Of a DNA stretch of 64,000 nt, positions 36,653 to 44,947 are shown piece after piece. Made by a program: the position numbers and the translations under genes. Numbering within the stretch: position 1 is the stretch's first letter; each line of letters begins with the position of its first letter. Below the pieces are notes generated by a model. The model ran no database searches and had not been told where the DNA came from. It worked only from the letters and a program-made list of their open reading frames with translations. Source of the DNA: Limnobacter sp. SAORIC-580 (GTDB lineage: Bacteria; Pseudomonadota; Gammaproteobacteria; Burkholderiales; Burkholderiaceae_B); assembly GCF_013004065.1 (NCBI RefSeq), contig NZ_CP053084.1, forward strand, positions 2,542,001 through 2,606,000, given 5' to 3'.

Positions 36653-36669
36653 ATTAATTACCAATTAAT
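36653..36669. promoter_or_regulatory. 17-bp palindrome upstream of the PhnD-like gene
   Basis: ATTAATT acc AATTAAT, perfect 7-bp arms, in a very AT-rich stretch 16 bases before the start codon of the binding-protein gene. Place and symmetry suit an operator for the two-gene sensor unit, but no known regulator motif is recognised, and AT-richness raises the chance of coincidence. Confidence 0.4.
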
Positions 36670-36685
36670 TTAACATTTATACATC

Positions 36686-37543
36686 ATGCCCACTTTCTCG
36701 GCTTTCATCGCCCGCACAATATTGCCTTGTATTGTCACACTGTTTGGATTGACTGCAGGGCAATTTGCGCATAGCGCAGAAAAGAATTCAACTCTTCGTC
36801 TCTTGGTGGTTCCGCAATTCCCAGCCACTGAAATTCATGCTACCTGGAGCAAATTACTGGATGGGTTGAAGAAAGACGGTCTCCCAGAAATCGAACTGGT
36901 TTTCGCAAAAGACATTACCGAGTTTGAGAGCCAGTTCAAGGCTGGACAAGCCGAGTTGATTTACTGCAACCCTTATCACATGGTGATGGCCAAAAAGGCA
37001 CAAGGCTACACACCGCTCATTCGGGACAGCAAACCATTGACCGGCATTCTGGTTGCAACAACTGGCAGTGCCCACGATGGCATCAAAGAACTCAGCGAGT
37101 TGAACGGCAAAACCCTGCTTTTTCCATCACCCAATGCATTCGGTGCTTCGCTGTATATGCGTGCCTTGCTAAAACGGGAGAAGGGACTGGAATTCACCAC
37201 CAAATATGTAAAGACACACTCCAATGTCATTCGTGGCGTGGTACGTGGTGAAGGGCAAGCTGGTGGCATGGTCAACGCCACGCTACTGGCAGAAACGCCT
37301 GAGCTTCAACAGAAGGTCAAGGTGATTTACGAAACCCCACCCGCACCACCTCACCCGATTGCAGCGCACCCTCGCGTAGATGCCTCCACCCGGGAAGCAA
37401 TTGCGGCCGCTATTTTGGGACACATCAAAACACACAAACAGGTGGGTGAAGACATTCAAATGCCCAACCCTGTGCGGGCCGATTATTTCAAAGATTACAA
37501 ACCACTTGAAAACCTCGGACTTGAAGCATTTCTTTCCAATTGA
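36686..37543 (+). CDS. PhnD-like periplasmic phosphate/phosphonate-type binding protein
   Basis: 285-residue protein of the PhnD / periplasmic-binding-like II fold. Signal peptide ends near AHSAE (residue 31). Family features are LRLLVVPQFPATEIHATWSKLLDGL, FESQFKAGQAELIYCNPYHMVMA, NGKTLLFPSPNAFGASLYMRALL and the C-terminal PVRADYFKDYKPLE. In ABC systems such proteins bind phosphonate or phosphite, but no permease or ATPase gene follows. Instead the stop overlaps, by 4 bases, the start of a hybrid histidine kinase gene, so it probably presents a ligand to that kinase. Confidence 0.88.
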   Translation: MPTFSAFIARTILPCIVTLFGLTAGQFAHSAEKNSTLRLLVVPQFPATEIHATWSKLLDGLKKDGLPEIELVFAKDITEFESQFKAGQAELIYCNPYHMVMAKKAQGYTPLIRDSKPLTGILVATTGSAHDGIKELSELNGKTLLFPSPNAFGASLYMRALLKREKGLEFTTKYVKTHSNVIRGVVRGEGQAGGMVNATLLAETPELQQKVKVIYETPPAPPHPIAAHPRVDASTREAIAAAILGHIKTHKQVGEDIQMPNPVRADYFKDYKPLENLGLEAFLSN

Positions 37544-39804
37544 AACCGTCTTTTCACACCATCACTCATCCCAGCCTGGGCACCAAACTGTTGGTGTTGG
37601 GCATTGGTTTGGTGTTGACGCTTGCGCTGGCATTTACCTGGTTTAACACCAAAACCCAGCGCAATGAATTGCAAGGCGTATTCAATCAACAAGCCACAGC
37701 CCTCGCGTTCAACATTGCAGTTTCAAGCAACAGCCATTTGCTTGAAAAAGACTTTGCCATTATTGAAACCTTGTTACTGAAGGCCAATGGATTCAAAGAC
37801 CTGTATTCAGCCACTGTGGTTTCCGCCGATGGTCAAGTATTGGCCCAGGTTTTGCGCGATTCGAACACCCAGCGCCTGTCCCCCCGCTACGATGTTGCTC
37901 GCTTGCATGTGGACAAACGCGATCTACACACGCAGTTGCTCAGCAGCGAACGCCACCTGACCGTGATTGAACCGATTGAATCGGGGCGACTGATCGGTCA
38001 TGTGGTGCTGGAGTTTGATTTGACTCCCCTACAGACCCGCCAGTCCGAACTCATAGAGCGCAATATTCTGCTGGCTGTCATTCTGATTTTTCCAGCCGCC
38101 CTGGCCTTGTGGCTTTTCATCCGCAAAACCATTCTTGAATTGAATGCGCTCACCGATTTTGCACAGCGTATGGTGAAAGACCAGGGTATTGAGCAAGCTA
38201 CCTCCCCCACTTCCCGAGAGCTGGCCATGCTGCACCACACGTTGAATTGGGCATCGGTCACGCTGAGAAAAAAGAACCGGGCACTGGAAGCTGCCAAACT
38301 GAAAGCCGACAAATCCAATGACTTGAAGTCGCAGTTTGTGGCCAACATGAGCCATGAAATCCGAACACCTTTGAACGGCATACTGGGACTGACTGAGGTT
38401 ACCTTGAGCAACAGCGCACTGGCCGAAAAACCGCGCCGCAATCTGGAACTGATTCAACTCAGCGCCGAGCACCTGTTAAGGGTGGTCAACGACATTCTGG
38501 ATTTTTCAAAGATCGACGCCAATCGCCTGGACATGGACCCTCAACCCTTCGAGTTGCGCCCCAATGTGCAAGCCATGGTGAAAATGGTGTCCAGTGCCTA
38601 CGCCAAACCCAGTGTTGCAACCGTGCTCGACATTGATCCCGCCATTCCGCACTGGCTGTTTGGCGATTGTCCGCGAATTATGCAGGTGCTGAACAACCTG
38701 CTGAGCAATGCGCTGAAGTTTACCCAGCATGGCCAAGTCAGCCTGACAGTTACTGCAAAACAGGGATCCGATAAACACTCAAAAATCAAAAGCAAAATTC
38801 ATTTCGCAGTGCGCGATACTGGCATGGGAATTTCTGAGTCAGCCCGCACCGAGATTTTCAAGGCGTTTTCTCAGGCAGAGCCTGGCACGGCGCGCAAGTA
38901 TGGCGGCACGGGCCTGGGCTTGACGATTACCCAGCGCTTGCTTGAATTGATGAATAGTCGGATACATCTCTGGTCTGAAGAAGGCATTGGCAGTGAATTC
39001 AGCTTTACACTGGAGCTGCCGATCGTCGAAGAACAAAAAACCACTGAAAATGAAACACTGCCTGTCGATATGACCTCGAACAACAACCCTGCCGCCCCTG
39101 AGTTTGGCCACGCCTCCACCGGCCTGCGTGTATTGGTGGCAGAGGACAATATGGTGAACCAAACCTTCATTTCGCATGTGCTGACCCAGCTCGGTATCTC
39201 CTATCGCTTTGCAGATGATGGTTTGGCAGCCGTGCAAGCTGTGGAACAGGAGAGGTTTGATATGGTGTTCATGGACATGCACATGCCCAATATGGGCGGG
39301 CTTGAAGCATGCCGTACAATTCTTGCCAAACCACAGCACAAAAACCTGCCGATTGTTGGGTTGACAGCCGATGCGATTGCCGACACCCGCGAGGCCTGCA
39401 TGTCTGCAGGCATGCGCGAGTACATTTCAAAACCATTCAAGCGCAGCGACATTGAAGCAGTGCTTGCACGCCTGAAATTCAATGTGTCGCCAATTCCAAT
39501 GCAAAACTTTGACCATGACAAAGAATTGCTGAAAACAACCATAGACATGATTGCGGCTGAAATTCCGCAACTTGCAGATGACACCGAAAAACAGCTTTTG
39601 GCCGAAAACTTTCCTGAGGCCAAACGAGCGCTGCACACACTGAAAGGGCATTGCAAATTGGTGGGGGAGCTTGCGTTTGCTGACTTTATTCAGCAACTGG
39701 AAAACCAGTTGACTCAAAACCAGCTACCCGCAGCAAAGTCAATCGAGCACTTAAAAACCAACTTGCGAGTACTTCAACAACGCCTGCGTTTGTTAAGCCA
39801 GTAA
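37540..39804 (+). CDS. Hybrid sensor histidine kinase with receiver and Hpt domains
   Basis: 754-residue BarA-like phosphorelay sensor. Membrane helix near residues 13-35, a periplasmic region to about 170, a second helix near 175-195 (NILLAVILIFPAALALWLF), HAMP, HisKA with the phosphoacceptor in MSHEIRTPLNGILG near residue 271, HATPase with NNLLSNALKFT, DTGMGIS and GGTGLGLTI, a receiver with MVFMDMHMPNMGG (Asp near 579) and a C-terminal Hpt with ALHTLKGHCKLVG (His near 700). Starts with TTG, coupled to the binding-protein gene. No DNA-binding response regulator is near, so the final output lies elsewhere. The 3' end overlaps ridA by 12 bases. Confidence 0.92.
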   Translation: MKPSFHTITHPSLGTKLLVLGIGLVLTLALAFTWFNTKTQRNELQGVFNQQATALAFNIAVSSNSHLLEKDFAIIETLLLKANGFKDLYSATVVSADGQVLAQVLRDSNTQRLSPRYDVARLHVDKRDLHTQLLSSERHLTVIEPIESGRLIGHVVLEFDLTPLQTRQSELIERNILLAVILIFPAALALWLFIRKTILELNALTDFAQRMVKDQGIEQATSPTSRELAMLHHTLNWASVTLRKKNRALEAAKLKADKSNDLKSQFVANMSHEIRTPLNGILGLTEVTLSNSALAEKPRRNLELIQLSAEHLLRVVNDILDFSKIDANRLDMDPQPFELRPNVQAMVKMVSSAYAKPSVATVLDIDPAIPHWLFGDCPRIMQVLNNLLSNALKFTQHGQVSLTVTAKQGSDKHSKIKSKIHFAVRDTGMGISESARTEIFKAFSQAEPGTARKYGGTGLGLTITQRLLELMNSRIHLWSEEGIGSEFSFTLELPIVEEQKTTENETLPVDMTSNNNPAAPEFGHASTGLRVLVAEDNMVNQTFISHVLTQLGISYRFADDGLAAVQAVEQERFDMVFMDMHMPNMGGLEACRTILAKPQHKNLPIVGLTADAIADTREACMSAGMREYISKPFKRSDIEAVLARLKFNVSPIPMQNFDHDKELLKTTIDMIAAEIPQLADDTEKQLLAENFPEAKRALHTLKGHCKLVGELAFADFIQQLENQLTQNQLPAAKSIEHLKTNLRVLQQRLRLLSQ

Positions 39805-40158
39805 ATCCGGATTCACCGCTGCCGTCACCACCAGCTCGACTTTCCAGCCTGGCTTGGCCAACCCTTTCACCTCTACACACGCGCGCGAAGGCGCGGTGCC
39901 TTCGGGCAACCAAGCGTCCCACACGGCATTGAACCCCTCGTAATCGCGAACCATATTGGTTAAATAAACCTGAACCAATAGCAAATGGCTTTTGTCAGTG
40001 CCGGCACCCGCCATCGTGCGCTCCAGGCTATTCAACAGGTCTCGGGTTTGGGCCTGAATATCCCCTTCCTCGGTGGAAGGCACTTCAACCAAATAAACCA
40101 CCCCGTTGAAGCTGGTGGAATCGGAGTAACGTTTTGTAGTACCTTGTCTGTGTATCAC
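39793..40158 (-). CDS. RidA/YjgF family protein
   Basis: 121-residue member of the RidA family, which hydrolyses reactive enamine/imine intermediates or related compounds. Keeps the arginine that binds the carboxylate in APSRACVEVKGL and the ending VELVVTAAVNPDL, but the family's N-terminal part (GTTKRYSDSTSFNGVVYLVEVP) is of the Rid4-7 kind rather than archetypal RidA. The GTG at 40158 is chosen because AAGGGGG lies 4 bases upstream; the ATG nine codons before it would overlap the coding start of the divergent gene. Substrate unknown. Confidence 0.88.
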   Translation of the reverse strand: MIHRQGTTKRYSDSTSFNGVVYLVEVPSTEEGDIQAQTRDLLNSLERTMAGAGTDKSHLLLVQVYLTNMVRDYEGFNAVWDAWLPEGTAPSRACVEVKGLAKPGWKVELVVTAAVNPDLLA

Positions 40159-40170
40159 AGGACCCCCTTC

Positions 40171-40689
40171 ATGAAATTTGAACATTTGGTGCAGATCAAC
40201 GACCCAAGCTTGCCTGGTATTGACTGGTTAACACGGCAACAACTCTGGTTTGGTTTGGTTGCACGGGCCTGGAAACCCACCCGCTTCGTGCTCGGCCTCG
40301 AAGACGCGCAAGTGATGCAAACCAGTCAACAAGGCAATGTCACCACGCTTGCACGCGTGCTCAATTACGGCCCCTTTCAAATTGAAGACACCATTGAGCT
40401 GATCGAAGAAGACCGTACCAAGACCCGCATTTTAGCGAATCAGTTTTGCGGCGACAGCACACTGACCATTTCGATTGAAGAACCTGAATCGGGTGAACTG
40501 TGGCTGCGGTTTCAGTACCAGGTCAGCGATGCGCCAGTCAGCCAGGGTGGCCCCGAGGTGTCGTCACACGACGTGGACGAGATTCGAAAGCAGGCTTATC
40601 GCGCAGCAGACATTGACACCGTGCGAATGATTCGCGAGCTGGCCATGGCCATGCCAGCGAATCAAGCTGACAACCGGAAAGACCACTAG
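40171..40689 (+). CDS. AtaL-like / DUF1857 family protein (START-fold)
   Basis: 172-residue soluble protein of the AtaL-like SRPBCC superfamily (DUF1857). The pattern FEHLVQINDPSLPGIDWLTRQQLWFGLVARAW at residues 3-35 and the many alternating hydrophobic strands after it fit a START/Bet v 1-like ligand-binding fold. No enzymatic residues are known for the group. An AGGA box lies 8 bases before the ATG. The start is only 12 bases from the divergent ridA start, so the two are probably linked in function or control. The gene converges on a DUF442 gene. Confidence 0.85.
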   Translation: MKFEHLVQINDPSLPGIDWLTRQQLWFGLVARAWKPTRFVLGLEDAQVMQTSQQGNVTTLARVLNYGPFQIEDTIELIEEDRTKTRILANQFCGDSTLTISIEEPESGELWLRFQYQVSDAPVSQGGPEVSSHDVDEIRKQAYRAADIDTVRMIRELAMAMPANQADNRKDH

Positions 40690-40702
40690 GTGAAAAGCCT
40701 GC

Positions 40703-41041
40703 TCATTTCAGGGCACAGGCACCCATGTAAATTTGGCCGGAACGATTGCCGCTGCGGCAGTAAGCCAAAACCGGTTTTTCCGCTGCATCCAGAATGCGTT
40801 TGAAGTCCTCAAGCAGCACTTCCGAGGGGGGTTGCCCCACTTCCATGGGCAAATAGTGAATGGCCAGGCCCAGGCTTTTCGCCTTGGCTTCAATGACTGA
40901 GTGGGCCAGTTGAGCGCCCACCTCGTGGTCGGGCCGGTTATTCACAATCGTTTTAAAGCCCAGTTCAGCGATTGCTTCCAAATCTTCCGGACTGATTTGG
41001 CCGCACACTGCGACCTCATTGCTCAGTTGCCTGATGCTCAT
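40703..41041 (-). CDS. DUF442 / TIGR01244 family phosphatase- or sulfurtransferase-like protein
   Basis: 112-residue protein of the group often called beta-lactamase-hydrolase-like phosphatase. It has the dual-specificity-phosphatase P-loop as AYCRSGNRSGQIY, a C-x5-R site near residue 98, and the early QISPEDLEAIAELGFKTIVNNRPDHE typical of the family. Homologues next to persulfide dioxygenase (ETHE1-like) and sulfur genes are linked to sulfide metabolism; no such gene is near here. Start set at the ATG giving MSIRQL; the frame is open for 134 codons upstream, but that part is antisense-frame translation over the cytochrome gene. Lies 47 bases downstream of cioB. Confidence 0.87.
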   Translation of the reverse strand: MSIRQLSNEVAVCGQISPEDLEAIAELGFKTIVNNRPDHEVGAQLAHSVIEAKAKSLGLAIHYLPMEVGQPPSEVLLEDFKRILDAAEKPVLAYCRSGNRSGQIYMGACALK

Positions 41042-41088
41042 TTCAACAAATTCCTTCGGTGCGTTGTCACAGCATGAAAGCTGCGCTG

Positions 41089-42087
41089 TTACTGATAAGA
41101 CAGTTCTTTGGCCTTGCCCCAGAACACTTTGTAAGAAAACGCAGTGTACCCGAGGATGGTTGGCAAAGTGATCACCACACCCACCAGAATAATCTTCAAT
41201 GCTTCGGGGGAAGAAGCAGCCTCCCACACGGTTAGCTGATTCAGCACCACGTACGGATACTGACTGTAGGCCAGACCCATGAAGGCCAAGGTCATGACAC
41301 CCGCAGTGAGTGCAAACACCATCCAGCCGTAGCCAGCGTCCATCAAACGTTGACTGCCAAGCACATGGTGAATGCCCCACAGGCACAACATCGATGCGAT
41401 CGGAATGGGTGCCAGCGCCACAATGTTGGGGAAGCTGAACCACTTGTCAAAAATTTCAGGCACCACCAAAGGGGTCATGGCCGAAATAAAAGCGATTGAA
41501 GCCAGCATGGGCCAAAAACTGATTCGCCCCCACCGGCGGGATTTTTCAATCAAATCGCCTTCCGTTTTCATGATCAACCAACCACTGGCCAACAAGGTGT
41601 ACGCAAAAGGCAAGGTAATGGCCACGCCCAAATTGAACACCAATTGGGACCAATGGTTCGAGAAGCCCGTAATGTAGCTACCCAGCATCCAGCCTTGCGA
41701 AACCGACGTAACCAGTGAACCAATGAAAAAAATCCGGTTCCACAAAGGCTTGTAGGCAATATCCACCTTTACCCGGAAATCAAATGCCACTCCCCTTAAC
41801 ACCAGGCCCAGCAGCATGAAAGTAACAGGCAGGTACAAGGCCGTGAGCACCACACCGTGGGCTTTGGGAAAGGCCACCAGCAGCACGCCCACGCCCAGCA
41901 CCAGCCACGTTTCATTCGCATCCCAGAACGGGCCGATAGAGTTGATCATTGTGTCTTTTTCGTCGTCGGTCGCATGGGGCAACAGCAGGCCTACGCCCAG
42001 GTCGTACCCATCCAGCACCACGTAAATCAACAGGGACAAACCCATTACACCCATGAAAAGCAAAGGTAAAAACTCATTGAATGTCAT
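41089..42087 (-). CDS. cioB: Cytochrome bd-type ubiquinol oxidase subunit II
   Basis: 332-residue integral membrane subunit of a bd-type oxidase, with about nine membrane helices. The N-terminal YVVLDGYDLGVGLLLP and DANETWLVLGVGVLLVAFPKAHG are the CydB/CioB signatures. Start chosen at the ATG with AAGGGG 8 bases upstream; a GTG three codons earlier is possible. It is 14 bases downstream of the subunit I gene. The length of about 335 residues is shorter than E. coli CydB (379), as in cyanide-insensitive oxidases. Confidence 0.94.
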   Translation of the reverse strand: MTFNEFLPLLFMGVMGLSLLIYVVLDGYDLGVGLLLPHATDDEKDTMINSIGPFWDANETWLVLGVGVLLVAFPKAHGVVLTALYLPVTFMLLGLVLRGVAFDFRVKVDIAYKPLWNRIFFIGSLVTSVSQGWMLGSYITGFSNHWSQLVFNLGVAITLPFAYTLLASGWLIMKTEGDLIEKSRRWGRISFWPMLASIAFISAMTPLVVPEIFDKWFSFPNIVALAPIPIASMLCLWGIHHVLGSQRLMDAGYGWMVFALTAGVMTLAFMGLAYSQYPYVVLNQLTVWEAASSPEALKIILVGVVITLPTILGYTAFSYKVFWGKAKELSYQ

Positions 42088-42101
42088 GGCAGGCACCCCT
42101 T

Positions 42102-43490
42102 TTATTGTTCACGGCGAAGTTTGTCAGCGGGCGTGGTGGCCGGTGCTGCACCGCCCCAATTGACTTTCTTCGACGAGCCAATGCCACCCAGCAGCATGTA
42201 CCGCAACACCCACACGTACGAAATAATCAGCCCAATGTACATGGCCATGTACAACAACACCGTGAAAGCCAGCAATTGGGGCGGGTGTTGAGCCACCACA
42301 TCGGCAGTACCCAACACGCCATACACCACGTAAGGCTGGCGACCAATTTCAGTGACCCACCAACCCGCCACGGTGGCCACCCAGCCCGAGAACATCATGA
42401 ACATCAAAGCCGTCAATATTAGTCGATGGGTTTTGTTTTCAAGCACTGGGCCGGTTTTGCGGAAAGCCCATACCGACGCCCAAGAAACCAGCAGCATCAA
42501 TACACCCATGCCCACCATGACCCGGAAGGAATAAAACACAGGCCCTACCGGGGGGTGGGTATTCAGGAAATCATTGAGCCCTTTGATTTCGCCGTTGAAG
42601 TCGTGCGTCAAAATAAAACTGGCCATTTTCGGTATGCCAATTTCAAAATGATTGGTGCGCGCTTCGCTGTCAGGAATGGCAAACAACAGCAGTGGTGCAC
42701 CCTTCTCGGTTTCCCACACACCTTCCATGGCAGCCACTTTGGCAGGCTGGTGTTTCAAGGTGTTCAAACCATGCAAATCGCCCACAAAAATCTGGACAGG
42801 AATCAGTGCTGCTGCGCCATAAACTCCCAGCTTCAACATGTGGCGAGTGAAAGGCTTTTCACGTTTGCGCAGAATTTGAAGTGCGCTACCGCCCGCAATC
42901 ACAAAGAACACAGTCAAGCCGCTGGCCAGCAACATGTGCGTGAAGCGATACGGGAAAGATGGGTTCCAGATGATTTCCAGCCAATTGGTGGCGTGCATCT
43001 GGCCATCAATAATTTCGAAACCCTGCGGGGTTTGCATCCAGCTGTTCAGCACCAGAATCCAGAAGGCCGACAAGGTGGTGCCAAAAGCCACCAAGAAAGT
43101 CGCCAACAAATGAACCTTGGGCGACACACGTTGTTTACCAAACAGCATCACGCCCAAAAAAGTTGCTTCCAAAAAGAAAGCGGTCAACACCTCGTAGCCC
43201 AGCAGGGGGCCGGAGATATTTCCGGTCTTTTCCATAAAGCCCGGCCAGTTGGTGCCAAACTGAAAACTCATGGTGATGCCAGACACCACGCCCATGGCGA
43301 AAGTCAGCGCAAAAATTTTTGTCCAGAAATAATGGGCCTGCTCCCATTCGGTTTTTCCGGTGCGTACATGCTGCAAGCGCAGATAAAACATCACCCAGCC
43401 CAGGCCGATGGTGATGGTTGGAAACAAGATGTGGAAGGTGATGTTGGCCGCGAACTGAATTCGGGCAAGATCGAGCGACGTGAATTCCAT
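42102..43490 (-). CDS. cioA: Cytochrome bd-type ubiquinol oxidase subunit I (CIO type)
   Basis: 462-residue quinol-oxidising subunit carrying hemes b558, b595 and d. Starts MEFTSLDLARIQFAANITFHILFPTITIGLGW-type sequence with the first conserved histidine, and the quinone-binding GWWVTEIGRQPYVVYG near residue 375 replaces the usual final W of GRQPW by Y. The region corresponding to the Q-loop is short, and total length is about 60 residues below E. coli CydA, both typical of the cyanide-insensitive (CIO) subgroup. No cydX or cydDC is nearby. Oxidises ubiquinol and reduces oxygen to water. Confidence 0.93.
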   Translation of the reverse strand: MEFTSLDLARIQFAANITFHILFPTITIGLGWVMFYLRLQHVRTGKTEWEQAHYFWTKIFALTFAMGVVSGITMSFQFGTNWPGFMEKTGNISGPLLGYEVLTAFFLEATFLGVMLFGKQRVSPKVHLLATFLVAFGTTLSAFWILVLNSWMQTPQGFEIIDGQMHATNWLEIIWNPSFPYRFTHMLLASGLTVFFVIAGGSALQILRKREKPFTRHMLKLGVYGAAALIPVQIFVGDLHGLNTLKHQPAKVAAMEGVWETEKGAPLLLFAIPDSEARTNHFEIGIPKMASFILTHDFNGEIKGLNDFLNTHPPVGPVFYSFRVMVGMGVLMLLVSWASVWAFRKTGPVLENKTHRLILTALMFMMFSGWVATVAGWWVTEIGRQPYVVYGVLGTADVVAQHPPQLLAFTVLLYMAMYIGLIISYVWVLRYMLLGGIGSSKKVNWGGAAPATTPADKLRREQ

Positions 43491-43625
43491 ACTGCACCCC
43501 ATAAACCGAACTGGCTACATGATCATGACCATAAATAGGTAAACGCGCTCTGTCAAATTGCTTTACTCAATGGTGCGCTGCGCAACGCGTACAATGCCGA
43601 ATTACCCAGAAAACGGAACCCGGTC

Positions 43626-44798
43626 TTGATTAACCGCCCCATGTTTTTCCTGCTGGCTGCACTGGCCGCATTCGCCCCACTGGCGATTGATCTTTATTTG
43701 CCCAGCCTTTCGGCAATCGGCAACGAACTACAGGCACCAGCAGGGCGTGTTCAACAAACAGTGACTGTGTTTCTGGCCGGGTTTGCCATGGGTATGCTCT
43801 TTTATGGACCACTTTCCGACCGGTTTGGCCGCAGGCGAATGATCTTCGCCGGCACCAGTGTATTCGTCGTTGCAAGCGTGGCCTGCATGTTGGCTCAAAG
43901 CATTGAACAACTTTTGCTGTTTCGCCTGATTCAGGCTTTTGGCGGCGGCGCAGCAGCTGTCATTTCGCGTGCTGTTATTCGAGACCTGTTTGGCGAAACC
44001 GATTCAGCCCGGGTCATGGCCATGATTGCCATGGTTACTTCGATCGCCCCCATGATTGCGCCACTTTTGGGGGCCTACATTCTGGAACTGGGTTCCTGGC
44101 GTTATGAATTCCTCTCCTTGGCGCTGTTTGGTGCAGCGTGCACGGTCGCCGCCTACCTGTTGCTGCCCGAAACATTAAGTCAAACCCACAGCCAAACTTC
44201 CATTTCCCTGGCCTTCCGGGGATATTTGACGGTATGTCAACACAGCGATGCACGCCTGCTGATCATTGCAGGTGGAGCGCACTTTGCCGCCATGTTCGCT
44301 TACATCACTGGCACGCCATTTGTGTACATCGAGTTTTTTGGTTTGAGTGAAAAAACATATGCTGTGCTGTTTGGCTCAAACGTATTGACATTGATTGGTT
44401 TTGGCTATGCCTCCACACGTTTGGTGAAACGCACAGGCACCACACCGCTCATTAAAGTCGGTTCTGCCTTGGGTTTGCTCGGTGCTCTCGTGGTATTGGC
44501 CAGCGCCTGGCATGCAGGCACGACCAGTGGGAATTTGGGATTGATGGTAGTTGGCTTTTTGCTGTGTGTGGGTTCACTGGGGTTTGTTGCACCCAACACC
44601 ACGGCACAGTTGTTGAGCAAACATCCCAAAAATGCCGGGGCAGCTTCGGCCCTGTATGGCTGTGCGCAATTTGGTTTGGGGGGATTGGCCAGTTGGGCTG
44701 TTTCAGTGGTGCACGACGATACTGCCCTGCCCATGGCCGCTGCGGTGGTGGGCTTTGCAGCGCTTGCGTGTTGGGCAAGCATTCGACTAAAACGCTGA
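43626..44798 (+). CDS. Bcr/CflA family multidrug efflux MFS transporter
   Basis: 390-residue proton-driven exporter with 12 membrane helices. Typical family pieces are LAIDLYLPSLSAIGNELQ in helix 1, the loop 2-3 motif GPLSDRFGRRRMIFAGTSVF, and RAVIRDLFGE at the fourth helix. Relatives give resistance to bicyclomycin, chloramphenicol or sulfonamides, or export cysteine; the substrate here is unknown. The start is the TTG at 43626 or the ATG at 43641; the former gives the better-aligned N-terminus MINRPMFFLLAALAA. Monocistronic between cioA (divergent, 135 bases) and the hydrolase gene. Confidence 0.9.
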   Translation: MINRPMFFLLAALAAFAPLAIDLYLPSLSAIGNELQAPAGRVQQTVTVFLAGFAMGMLFYGPLSDRFGRRRMIFAGTSVFVVASVACMLAQSIEQLLLFRLIQAFGGGAAAVISRAVIRDLFGETDSARVMAMIAMVTSIAPMIAPLLGAYILELGSWRYEFLSLALFGAACTVAAYLLLPETLSQTHSQTSISLAFRGYLTVCQHSDARLLIIAGGAHFAAMFAYITGTPFVYIEFFGLSEKTYAVLFGSNVLTLIGFGYASTRLVKRTGTTPLIKVGSALGLLGALVVLASAWHAGTTSGNLGLMVVGFLLCVGSLGFVAPNTTAQLLSKHPKNAGAASALYGCAQFGLGGLASWAVSVVHDDTALPMAAAVVGFAALACWASIRLKR

Positions 44799-44947
44799 AC
44801 TTTTCATTGTAAGCACAAAATTATTGCCATTGTGTTTAATCAACCGCGAAATTGGCATGAAAATTGGACTTTTTGGTCCCTTTACGGTATGTTGTGTCAC
44901 GAATTTATTCTGCCCAACAACCTAAACACACATTTTTGCACTGCCAT

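Noticed and set aside
36581..36685. Prophage or island boundary at the AT-rich stretch
   Set aside because: No integrase, tRNA target or direct repeats; the AT-rich part is short and promoter-like.
41042..41443. N-terminal extension of the DUF442 gene
   Set aside because: The upstream 134 codons overlap cioB in another frame and have no similarity to the family; the ATG at 41041 begins the conserved domain.
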